A stretch of DNA of 23,235 nucleotides from an uncultured Sphingomonas sp. Its GTDB lineage: Bacteria; Pseudomonadota; Alphaproteobacteria; Sphingomonadales; Sphingomonadaceae. This document shows positions 16,890-23,235 of this stretch, one piece after another (positions within the stretch are counted from its first letter, which is position 1; each line of letters starts with the position of its first letter). Made by a program: the position numbers and the translations under genes. The stretch is from assembly GCF_946478955.1 (NCBI RefSeq), contig NZ_CAMLDL010000028.1, positions 1 through 23,235 on the forward strand, read 5' to 3'. Below the pieces are notes generated by a model. The model searched no databases. It saw only the letters and a program-made list of their open reading frames with translations, and was not told where the DNA came from.

Positions 16890-17695
16890 TGCAGCTGACC
16901 GAACCTGCGCCAGCGAAGCTAAACCTGGCGCTTCATATTCGCCGTCGGCGCGACGATGGGTATCACGAGCTGGAGACGCTGTTCGCATTTTGCACCGACG
17001 GTGACTGGCTGCATGCCGAGCCGTCCGACCGACTGACGCTCGATGTCGGAGGTCCGTTTGGCGCTGACCTTGCTAACGACACGGACAATTTGGTGATCCG
17101 CGCGGCCATGGCGCTGTCGCTAGCCGCTGATGTGGAGGCGAAAGCTCATCTGACCCTCGACAAGAGGTTGCCAGTAGCATCGGGTATCGGCGGCGGAAGC
17201 GCGGATGCCGCCGCCGCCCTTCGATTACTCACGCGCTTATGGAGGATTGACCCATCTTACGCATCTGCCGTTGCGCCGGGTATCGGTGCAGATGTGCCGG
17301 CATGCCTTCTCAGCATGACCGCCCGCGGGGTTGGCGTAGGGGAGAAGTTGGAGGTCGTGGACATTCCCGGCCTGTCTGGCACCCCGGCGCTGCTCGTTAA
17401 CCCGATGGTCCCGCTTTCGACCGCAGCGGTATTCGCCGGGTGGAACGGAGCTGACGGCGGCACATTGATGGATTGGAAGGATGGCCGGAATGATCTTGAG
17501 CCAGCCGCGCGAGCAATTGTACCGGACATTGGTGAGGTGCTTGATTGGCTAACCACGCAAGATGGCGCCCTTATCGCGCGTATGTCGGGAAGCGGCGCCA
17601 CCTGCTTCGCATTGTTTGATACTGAACAAAACCGAAGCAACGCAGCGGCGCTATGCCCTGAACAATGGTGGAATCTTTCGACATTTTTGCGCTAG
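16889..17695 (+). CDS. ispE: 4-diphosphocytidyl-2-C-methyl-D-erythritol kinase
   Basis: A 268-residue GHMP kinase of the MEP isoprenoid pathway. It phosphorylates the 2-hydroxyl of CDP-methylerythritol, with ATP, in the cytoplasm. Motifs in order: PAKLNLALHI with Lys10, GYHELETLF (24-32), the glycine-rich ATP loop PVASGIGGGSADAAAA (95-110), catalytic Asp135 in GIGADVPACL, and the C-terminal GHMP motif MSGSGATCFALF. Length and motif order are standard. The ATG overlaps the TGA of the TPR gene (TGATG), pointing to coupled translation, and the NAD(P)HX repair gene follows after ten bases. An intact MEP step supports a bacterium making ubiquinone and carotenoid precursors by this route. Confidence 0.97.
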   Translation: MQLTEPAPAKLNLALHIRRRRDDGYHELETLFAFCTDGDWLHAEPSDRLTLDVGGPFGADLANDTDNLVIRAAMALSLAADVEAKAHLTLDKRLPVASGIGGGSADAAAALRLLTRLWRIDPSYASAVAPGIGADVPACLLSMTARGVGVGEKLEVVDIPGLSGTPALLVNPMVPLSTAAVFAGWNGADGGTLMDWKDGRNDLEPAARAIVPDIGEVLDWLTTQDGALIARMSGSGATCFALFDTEQNRSNAAALCPEQWWNLSTFLR

Positions 17696-17705
17696 GGGCC
17701 GGGCA

Positions 17706-19046
17706 ATGACCCGACCGATCCTGACCGCCGGAGCGATGCGTGACGCCGAACAGGGCGCGATACGTGGCGGTACGAGCGCGGAATCTCTTATGGAGCGGGC
17801 TGGACAGGGGCTCGCAGAGGCCATTGCCCTGTTCACCGGACCGCGGCCCGCGCTCATTCTTTGTGGTTCGGGAAACAATGGTGGCGATGGTTATGTCGCG
17901 GCGCGCTATCTCGCAGAACGGGGGTTTCCCGTTCGCGTTGCCGCACTTGGTGTCCCCACCGGCGATGCGGCGCGGCGTGCAAGGGAGCATTGGCAAGGAA
18001 CGATTGAGCAATTTGGCGACGCGCCGCCGGCACCATTAATTGTGGATTGCCTCTTCGGAACCGGACTTAATCGCGGATTGGAGGGGGCTGTTTCTGAATT
18101 CCTTCTCGCACTCGTTGGTCAGGCGGCGGTGGCCGTGGCGTGCGATCTGCCGAGCGGGGTCTCTGCTGACAACGGTGCGATCTTGTCGCCCATCGCGCAC
18201 TACCATTTGACGGTGACTTTCGGTGCCTTGAAACCGGCGCATCGGCTGGCGCCCGCCATGCATCATATGGGTCGGGTCGTTTTGGCTGATATCGGTGTAA
18301 AGGCAGCTACAGATTGGCATGAGATCGGCGAACCTGCCGTGCCTGCGTTGACTCCGGATGGTCATAAATATCACCGCGGGCTGGTTCATTGTCTGGCTGG
18401 GGAGATGCCTGGCGCTATTGCCCTGTCGGCAAGCGCGGCGCTTCGTTCGGGGGCAGGTTATGTGCGCGTTTCCACATCACGGCCCATCGTCGGGATCCCC
18501 GATGCCGTGGTGCAGACCGGCACTGCAAACCTAAAGGATCCGCGCATCGGTTGCATCGTCGTAGGGCCGGGCATGGGTGATCTGCCTCAACTATTGACGC
18601 TCGCGCTTACTAGCCATGCGCCCAAAGTGATTGACGCCGACGCCATTGCTCATATTGGCGATCCGGACCGTATGCATGGGCAGGGTGCTATCTTGACGCC
18701 TCACGAAGGGGAGTTTGTAAAGCTGTTCGGCTCACTTGAGGGCAGCAAGCCGGCCCGCGCACTGTCGGCTGCGACGCGAAGCCAGAGTGTCATAATCTAT
18801 AAAGGGGCGGATACGCTGGTAGCATCGCCCGACGGGCGATTGGCGTTTGCGCCCCCAGCTCCGGCCTGGTTGGCAACGGTGGGCACGGGGGATGTACTGG
18901 CGGGAATGATTGCCGCAATGCGGGCACGGGGACTTGAGGCGTTTGAAGCAGCTTGCGCCGGCGTTTGGCTTCATGGTCGGGCCGCCGAAATGGCCGGCCC
19001 GCACATGATTGCCGACGATCTGGTTACCGTGCTTGGCCGCCCATGA
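17706..19046 (+). CDS. nnr: bifunctional NAD(P)H-hydrate epimerase / ADP-dependent NAD(P)H-hydrate dehydratase
   Basis: A 446-residue two-domain enzyme that repairs damaged hydrated NADH and NADPH. The N-terminal epimerase (YjeF_N, about 1-205) shows LILCGSGNNGGDGYVAARYL, VDCLFGTGLNRGLEG and CDLPSGVSADNG. The C-terminal dehydratase (ribokinase-like carbohydrate-kinase fold) shows LSASAALRSGAGYVRV, VVGPGMGD, LTPHEGEFVKLFG, YKGADTLVASPDG and GTGDVLAGMIAAM, with the catalytic Asp in GTGDVLAG. It is about 70 residues shorter than E. coli YjeF (515), but all main motifs remain, so I read it as compact rather than broken. The ATG at 17706 lies ten bases after ispE. Its TGA overlaps the ATG of the methyltransferase gene (ATGA). 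Confidence 0.95.
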   Translation: MTRPILTAGAMRDAEQGAIRGGTSAESLMERAGQGLAEAIALFTGPRPALILCGSGNNGGDGYVAARYLAERGFPVRVAALGVPTGDAARRAREHWQGTIEQFGDAPPAPLIVDCLFGTGLNRGLEGAVSEFLLALVGQAAVAVACDLPSGVSADNGAILSPIAHYHLTVTFGALKPAHRLAPAMHHMGRVVLADIGVKAATDWHEIGEPAVPALTPDGHKYHRGLVHCLAGEMPGAIALSASAALRSGAGYVRVSTSRPIVGIPDAVVQTGTANLKDPRIGCIVVGPGMGDLPQLLTLALTSHAPKVIDADAIAHIGDPDRMHGQGAILTPHEGEFVKLFGSLEGSKPARALSAATRSQSVIIYKGADTLVASPDGRLAFAPPAPAWLATVGTGDVLAGMIAAMRARGLEAFEAACAGVWLHGRAAEMAGPHMIADDLVTVLGRP

Positions 19047-20230
19047 GCGACGCCATCGTCAGAATTGCGGCACGCGGCGACGGTGTCAGTGCGAGCGGAC
19101 GGCACGTCCCCTTCGGCGTCCCGGGTGACGTCTTGTCGGAGGATGGCGGTCTGATCAAAGGGCCGGGTCATCAGGTGCCGCCATGCGGATTGTTCCCGAA
19201 ATGCGGCGGATGCCAATTGGAGCATCTGACCGACGAAGCCTATGCGGATTATTGCCGCAGCAGGCTAGAGGGCGCTCTCGGGCAGCATGGTCTTGCGACG
19301 GAAATTCGGCAACCTCACCTTTCACCACCTCGGTCGCGGCGGCGCGCAACCTTGCGCGCCCTGAAGGTCGGCAACCGTGTACTGCTGGGGTTCAATGAAG
19401 CGGGAAGTAATCAGATTGTCGACCTGACCGAATGCCATGTCCTTCGGCCAGAGATTTTTACATTGATTGCGCCGCTGCGGTCGCTGCTACTCAAAATTCT
19501 GCCGCCCAAACGTGGCGGCGAAGTGCATTTGACGTTGGCCGATCAGGGCGTGGACGTCATGTTGAAGGGCGTTGTCGTCGACGGCCTTGAATCGATCGAA
19601 GCGTTGACCGATTTTTGCGAGACGCAGGGTTTAGCCCGTCTCAGTATTGATGAAGGATATGGTCCAGAACCGCGATATGAGCCGCGGCCGGTTACCATCA
19701 CCTTAGGCGATGTTCCGGTCCCGCTGCCCATTGGCGCGTTCCTGCAGGCCACGGCCGATGGCGAGGCGGCGCTGGTGGCATCAATGCGCGAAGCGATCGG
19801 TGACGCGACGCGCATTGCCGACCTTTTTGCCGGCCTTGGGACTTTTGCGCTGTCACTGGATGGACAGGTCACGGCAGCCGAAGCGTCGCGCGAAGCCATA
19901 TTGTCATTGAAATCTGCAGCGAACAAAATGGGGCGAACCGTGGCGGCCGACCATCGGGATTTATACCGGCGCCCCTATGATGCGAAGGAACTGATCGCTT
20001 TCGATGCGGTCGTGCTTGATCCGCCGCGCTCCGGCGCGCTCGAACAGGTAAAGCAGTTGGCGATGTCGGCAGTGCCGCGCCTGGCTTACGTCAGCTGTAA
20101 CCCCGCGACCTTTGCGCGCGACGCGGAAATATTGACCGACGGCGGCTACACGCTCGATTGGGTGCGACCGGTCGGTCAATTTCGCTGGTCAACACATGTC
20201 GAGCTGACGGCCTGCTTCTCTCGCACTTAA
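19043..20230 (+). CDS. class I SAM-dependent RNA m5U methyltransferase (TrmA/RlmC/RlmD family)
   Basis: A 395-residue RNA methyltransferase, probably acting on 23S rRNA uridines. The N-terminus is a reduced TRAM-like segment. Four cysteines for a 4Fe-4S cluster follow: Cys48, Cys54, Cys57 (CGLFPKCGGC) and Cys131 (TECHVL), which favours the RlmC/RlmD type over TrmA. The Rossmann part has the SAM loop DLFAGLGTFALSLDG, then DPPRSGALEQV. The catalytic nucleophile is Cys352 in SCNPATFARD and the general base Glu387 in HVELTACF. It is shorter than E. coli RlmD (433). Which uridine it modifies cannot be decided here, so I give no symbol. It ends the plus-strand run and converges on the amidohydrolase gene with only 22 bases between the stops. 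Confidence 0.93.
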   Translation: MSDAIVRIAARGDGVSASGRHVPFGVPGDVLSEDGGLIKGPGHQVPPCGLFPKCGGCQLEHLTDEAYADYCRSRLEGALGQHGLATEIRQPHLSPPRSRRRATLRALKVGNRVLLGFNEAGSNQIVDLTECHVLRPEIFTLIAPLRSLLLKILPPKRGGEVHLTLADQGVDVMLKGVVVDGLESIEALTDFCETQGLARLSIDEGYGPEPRYEPRPVTITLGDVPVPLPIGAFLQATADGEAALVASMREAIGDATRIADLFAGLGTFALSLDGQVTAAEASREAILSLKSAANKMGRTVAADHRDLYRRPYDAKELIAFDAVVLDPPRSGALEQVKQLAMSAVPRLAYVSCNPATFARDAEILTDGGYTLDWVRPVGQFRWSTHVELTACFSRT

Positions 20231-20252
20231 TGCGCGGATTGGCGCGGACGGG

Positions 20253-21701
20253 CTAGTTCGCCTTGGTCGGTGCCTGTTCCTGGCCGGCCTGTTTTGCCGA
20301 GCTGAGTAATCCGTCCAACGCCCCACGATCCATCCAGCGACCATGCGCCATCACGCCGCGGATGTCCCGCGTCGCCTGGATGTCCTTCAGGGGGTTCCGG
20401 TCCAGCAGCAAGATGTCGGCTGCCTTACCTTTGGCGATCGCCCCATATCGGTCGGAATGGCCAAGAAAGGCAGGGCCAGTAATGGTTGCGGTGGCCAAGG
20501 CTTCGCGCGGTGACAGGCCGGACTGCACGTAAAGCGCCAGCTCATCATGAATTCCCTGCCCGGGATAATTGAAGCTGTTGAGATAGCCTGCATCGGTTCC
20601 CGCCAGAATCGGAATGCCCGCATCGCGAAGCATTGGAAGAACTTTGACGCTAAGCTCATATTCCCGATGCCGGGAGGCCACTTGCGCTGGCGTAGCCTTG
20701 GCCGCGCGCTCGACCCGCCATTCATAGGTCTTGCGAAGTCCGGGGCCAATATAGGCGAGGGCGGGATCAGTGCGGTGATCCTCCTGATCCAAATAGGCAA
20801 GGATCCGCGTCATGTTCAGCGTCGGCGTCACATAGATGCCGAGCGCATGGAGCTTGCGATATTCCGCCTTAGCGTAGGCTGGGTCGAAGGTTTCGACAAA
20901 GCGATCCGACGCGGTTCCATAATCGATCTTCTTGTCGACATACTCCTTGCCGATTTCGGTTTCTTTCGGGGAGCCCGCCTTGATCAGATAATCAAGGTGC
21001 TCGACCGAGCTCAGCCCGTCACGCGCCGCTTGCTCGATCGTGAAGGCGTACGGTGTATGCGCCGACGTTTTGAGGCCGCGTTTCTTGGCCTCTTTCACTG
21101 CATAAGTGAAGATTTCCGGTTTCAGCGTGTTGTCGGTAATCTTGACGAAATCGACCTTCATCGCCTGAAGACGGTCCAGCGCTGCATCAACGTCGGCGGG
21201 CGTACCGACCTCAATTGTCCCCTTCCAGAGCGGCTTGATTCCCTCCAACTTTGGACCGGAGGTGAAGATCGTCGGCCCCAGAAGCGAGCCCGATGCCACT
21301 TCGGATCGCCATTGAAGGACATTGTCTGCAAGGTCGGCCGCCGCGTCGCGGACAGTGGTCACGCCATATGCGATGTAAATCGGCAGCAGCGCCTTATTCT
21401 CGTCGACCAGTTCTTTGCCGCCGCCAAAGTGGACGTGCATGTCCCAAAGCCCCGGCATCGCAAACTTGCCGCGGCCATCAATCTGCGCGGCCGATTTATA
21501 TCGCCTGGCAAGTGTCTGGTCGGGGCCAACCGCTATGATGGACCCGCCTGACACAGCAATCGCCTGGTCACCGGCCGTTCGGCCCGCCGCCACGTCGATG
21601 ACATTTACATGCCGAATAATCTGGACCGACGGTGCGGCCTGAGCGAGGGCAGGCGACGCCATGAGCGCCGTCGCCGCCGAAACGAACAGCCATTTCGGCA
21701 T
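20253..21701 (-). CDS. secreted metal-dependent amidohydrolase (imidazolonepropionase/prolidase-like)
   Basis: A 482-residue exported amidohydrolase. A signal peptide MPKWLFVSAATALMASPALA ends at about residue 20. The TIM-barrel metal site is visible: His89 and His91 in MHVHFGG, Lys187 in FVKITD (possible carboxylated lysine), His215 in SAHTPYAF, His235 in SVEHLDYL and Asp370 in AGTDAG. The C-terminal beta domain ends ADILLLDRNPLKDI. Homologues include Xaa-Pro or Xaa-Arg dipeptidases and other hydrolases; the substrate is not readable. I chose the ATG at 21701 because it gives a proper signal peptide and overlaps the TGA of the deoxyhypusine-synthase-like gene (TGATG). An upstream extension would bury the signal. 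The coupling places a periplasmic hydrolase in a polyamine operon. Confidence 0.92.
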   Translation of the reverse strand: MPKWLFVSAATALMASPALAQAAPSVQIIRHVNVIDVAAGRTAGDQAIAVSGGSIIAVGPDQTLARRYKSAAQIDGRGKFAMPGLWDMHVHFGGGKELVDENKALLPIYIAYGVTTVRDAAADLADNVLQWRSEVASGSLLGPTIFTSGPKLEGIKPLWKGTIEVGTPADVDAALDRLQAMKVDFVKITDNTLKPEIFTYAVKEAKKRGLKTSAHTPYAFTIEQAARDGLSSVEHLDYLIKAGSPKETEIGKEYVDKKIDYGTASDRFVETFDPAYAKAEYRKLHALGIYVTPTLNMTRILAYLDQEDHRTDPALAYIGPGLRKTYEWRVERAAKATPAQVASRHREYELSVKVLPMLRDAGIPILAGTDAGYLNSFNYPGQGIHDELALYVQSGLSPREALATATITGPAFLGHSDRYGAIAKGKAADILLLDRNPLKDIQATRDIRGVMAHGRWMDRGALDGLLSSAKQAGQEQAPTKAN

Positions 21702-22783
21702 CAGCCGAACAACTTTGCGAAAGCGCGCTTCTCCCGGGTCTTCCACGCACCGCGATGATAGGCGTCGCTAGCGATCAACGGCATAACCGACGTTGCTTCG
21801 GCAAATACCATCTGCTCGAGTGCGGTCGAAACCTTACCCCAGGAAGCCGCTTCCTGCAGCGTCGAGGAGGAGCAGGCACCGTCGCGAACGTCGGCAACGG
21901 TGATCTGCACGGCATATTTGTGCACTTCCACATCCTCATGGCCGAGGATTTCGGCGCAAACGACGGTGTCCTGCGTAAAGTTCTTCGGCACGCCGCCGCC
22001 AATCATGAGAAGGCCGGTCGTGCCCGCCTTGATCTTGATGTCGGTCAGTTCGCGGAAGTCGGCGATGGCGTCGAGAACCATGTAATGACCGCCGCGCTTC
22101 ATCGCATCGACCTGATGCTTCACAAGTCCGAAGCCAGCCGAGCTGTCGACAAATGCGGGACAGAAGATCGGTACGTCGTTTTCATACGCCGCCTGAACCA
22201 AACTGTTGGTCTTTTTGGCGTTGCCGGCGGCAAGCCATTTGCCCATTTCCTTGATGAACTCGCGGCTCGAATACGGCCGCGGATCGAGGCTATCGGCGAT
22301 CGCACCGATGGTATGGTCGCAATCCTGGAGCGCCACCTCGTCGATATAGGTGTCATAGATGCGGTCGATGTAGAGCGAGCGCAGCGTGTCATCGTCGGGG
22401 ATTTCGTTGGCCTGATAATGCTTGTGGCCCAGCGCTTCGAAGAAATCCATGTCGACGATCGACGCGCCGGTGGCGACAATGGCATCCACCATGTTCGACT
22501 TCACCAGCTGAGTATAAAGATCCATACAGCCGCCAGCCGAGGTCGATCCGGCAATAACCAGAATGACCGAGCAGTCCTTGTCCGACAGCATCTGGTTGTA
22601 AAGATCGGCTGCGCGGGCGGTGTCGCGGCTCGTAAAGCTCATCTTGCCCATTGCATCGATGATCGGGCGCGCGTCGAACGAGGTAATGTCGATATGCTCG
22701 ATCTCGGTCGACAGCAGCTCCTGCTTGCGCTTGTCGTTGATCTGGCTCTCGTTCGGGATTTTCACGAGCGGATCAGTGATCAT
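21701..22783 (-). CDS. deoxyhypusine-synthase-like polyamine synthase (homospermidine-type)
   Basis: A 360-residue cytoplasmic NAD-dependent protein of the deoxyhypusine synthase family. Bacteria lack eIF5A, so bacterial members instead transfer an aminobutyl (or guanidinobutyl) group to a free amine, giving homospermidine or its bis-guanidino form. Family features: GSTSAGG (79-85), TGASIVDMDFFE (105-116), CPAFVDSSAG with Asp213, IGGGVPKNF (261-269), and EAASWGKV with Glu311, Trp315 and the active-site Lys317. From memory of human DHS, the His-His after GGGVVK is Asn-Phe here and one spermidine-contacting Asp is Cys304. The start at 22783 has GGAG six bases before it; a longer frame upstream is spacer. 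It follows a decarboxylase gene by 99 bases and overlaps the amidohydrolase gene, so putrescine made by the neighbour is the likely substrate. Confidence 0.9.
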   Translation of the reverse strand: MITDPLVKIPNESQINDKRKQELLSTEIEHIDITSFDARPIIDAMGKMSFTSRDTARAADLYNQMLSDKDCSVILVIAGSTSAGGCMDLYTQLVKSNMVDAIVATGASIVDMDFFEALGHKHYQANEIPDDDTLRSLYIDRIYDTYIDEVALQDCDHTIGAIADSLDPRPYSSREFIKEMGKWLAAGNAKKTNSLVQAAYENDVPIFCPAFVDSSAGFGLVKHQVDAMKRGGHYMVLDAIADFRELTDIKIKAGTTGLLMIGGGVPKNFTQDTVVCAEILGHEDVEVHKYAVQITVADVRDGACSSSTLQEAASWGKVSTALEQMVFAEATSVMPLIASDAYHRGAWKTREKRAFAKLFG

Positions 22784-22882
22784 GTCAAACTCCAAAGGGT
22801 CTTGGCGCCAAATTGAAGGGCGCGATTGAAAGGCGTGAAGGGGCCCTGCCGAAGCAGGCACCCGATATCAAGATGAAAGACG
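22784..22882 (-). other. intercistronic leader with UUCG hairpin between decarboxylase and synthase genes
   Basis: On the minus strand CCTGC-TTCG-GCAGG (22858-22845) forms a stable UUCG tetraloop hairpin that can extend through GGG/CCC with a small bulge. No T-run follows, so termination is not clear. Further down, two similar units, CCTTTCAATCGCGCC and CCTTCAATTTGGCGCC, occur in tandem before the ribosome site. The arrangement could be an attenuator, an RNA-processing site or a spacer with stabilising structure. Confidence 0.45.
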
Positions 22883-23235
22883 CTACAGCGTGAAGACGTT
22901 TGACGCCCGCTCACGTTCCGCGATGCCAGCATAGAGCGAGGCCATCGGCTCATCGTCGACGATCACGCGATCCTCAACGCCGAAACCGTTAAAGCCGGTT
23001 CGCATTGCGCAGCCATAGGCACCCAGCATGCCGACTTCGATATAGTCGCCGGGCCCGACATCGCCCGGAAGCATGAACGGCCCCGCCATATGGTCGAGAT
23101 CGTCGCAGGTCGGGCCGTAAAAGCTGAACGGCATCGGCTTCACGTCCGATTCCTCGTCGCGAATCAGCTTCACCGGATAGCGCCAGCCGATATGTGCGGC
23201 ATCGAACAGGGCGCCATAGGCGCCGTCGTTGATGT
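22883..23235 (-). CDS. ornithine-decarboxylase-type PLP enzyme (fold type III), C-terminal part
   Basis: The gene enters from the right edge and ends at TAG 22883, so about 117 C-terminal residues are visible. They start INDGAYGALFDAAHIGWRYPV and contain GPTCDDLDHMAG, with the cysteine that completes the active site in eukaryotic-type ornithine decarboxylases, then GDYIEVGMLGAYG near the PLP-contacting tyrosine and a closing MRTGFNGF. This is the C-terminal beta domain of the group IV decarboxylases (ornithine, lysine/ornithine). Ornithine to putrescine is the most likely reaction; lysine activity cannot be excluded because the specificity helix lies outside the window. It is the first visible gene of the minus-strand polyamine cluster. 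Confidence 0.9.
   Translation of the reverse strand, partial: INDGAYGALFDAAHIGWRYPVKLIRDEESDVKPMPFSFYGPTCDDLDHMAGPFMLPGDVGPGDYIEVGMLGAYGCAMRTGFNGFGVEDRVIVDDEPMASLYAGIAERERASNVFTL

Noticed and set aside
20547..21551. A 334-residue plus-strand frame
   Set aside because: It is antisense to the amidohydrolase and reflects high-GC codon bias; no domain is visible.
21755..22816. A 353-residue plus-strand frame
   Set aside because: It is antisense to the DHS-like gene, which has conserved active-site motifs.

Overview
The window looks like ordinary chromosome from a high-GC alphaproteobacterium, most probably a sphingomonad (Sphingomonas or a close relative). The basis is the character of the proteins (GyrA, an exported amidohydrolase, an M28 peptidase, a TPR protein placed just before ispE), frequent TTG/GTG starts, tightly packed overlapping genes, and a decarboxylase plus deoxyhypusine-synthase-like pair that fits the homospermidine-type polyamines known from this group. 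I see no insertion sequence, prophage, CRISPR array, toxin-antitoxin pair or obvious foreign island.

Left part (1-4164): the 5' end of trmFO (minus) diverges from a DUF488 gene (plus). The DUF488 gene converges on a host-attachment-family gene (minus), which lies downstream of gyrA (minus, TTG start, unmutated quinolone-determining residues). The short gyrA-to-host-attachment spacer can fold so as to hide the Shine-Dalgarno site of the downstream gene.

Centre-left (4165-8160): a 348-base divergent intergenic stretch with a strong GC-rich hairpin, a secreted TPR protein followed by a textbook intrinsic terminator, then a PAS/HisKA protein whose ATPase domain looks degenerate. Two convergent tRNA genes follow, tRNA-Ile2(CAU) on plus and tRNA-Pro(UGG) on minus, separated by a spacer holding a perfect 18-base palindrome.

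Centre (8161-13478, all minus): transcription order is a divergent uracil-DNA-glycosylase-family protein, a soluble lytic transglycosylase (TAATG overlap), a PA0069-type radical SAM protein, a secreted M28 metallopeptidase and a small acidic lipoprotein.

Right-centre (13592-20230, all plus): a compact run of ETF-ubiquinone oxidoreductase, TPR protein, ispE, the bifunctional NAD(P)HX repair enzyme and a TrmA/RlmD-type RNA m5U methyltransferase, most joined by 1-29 base overlaps or very short gaps.

Right end (20253-23235, all minus): the C-terminal part of an ornithine-decarboxylase-type PLP enzyme, a deoxyhypusine-synthase-like polyamine synthase, and a secreted amidohydrolase translationally coupled to it. 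This polyamine cluster and the divergent glycosylase are the most interesting parts. I did not find a clear, wholly new multi-gene system; most of the window is housekeeping sequence with some unusual individual proteins and leaders.
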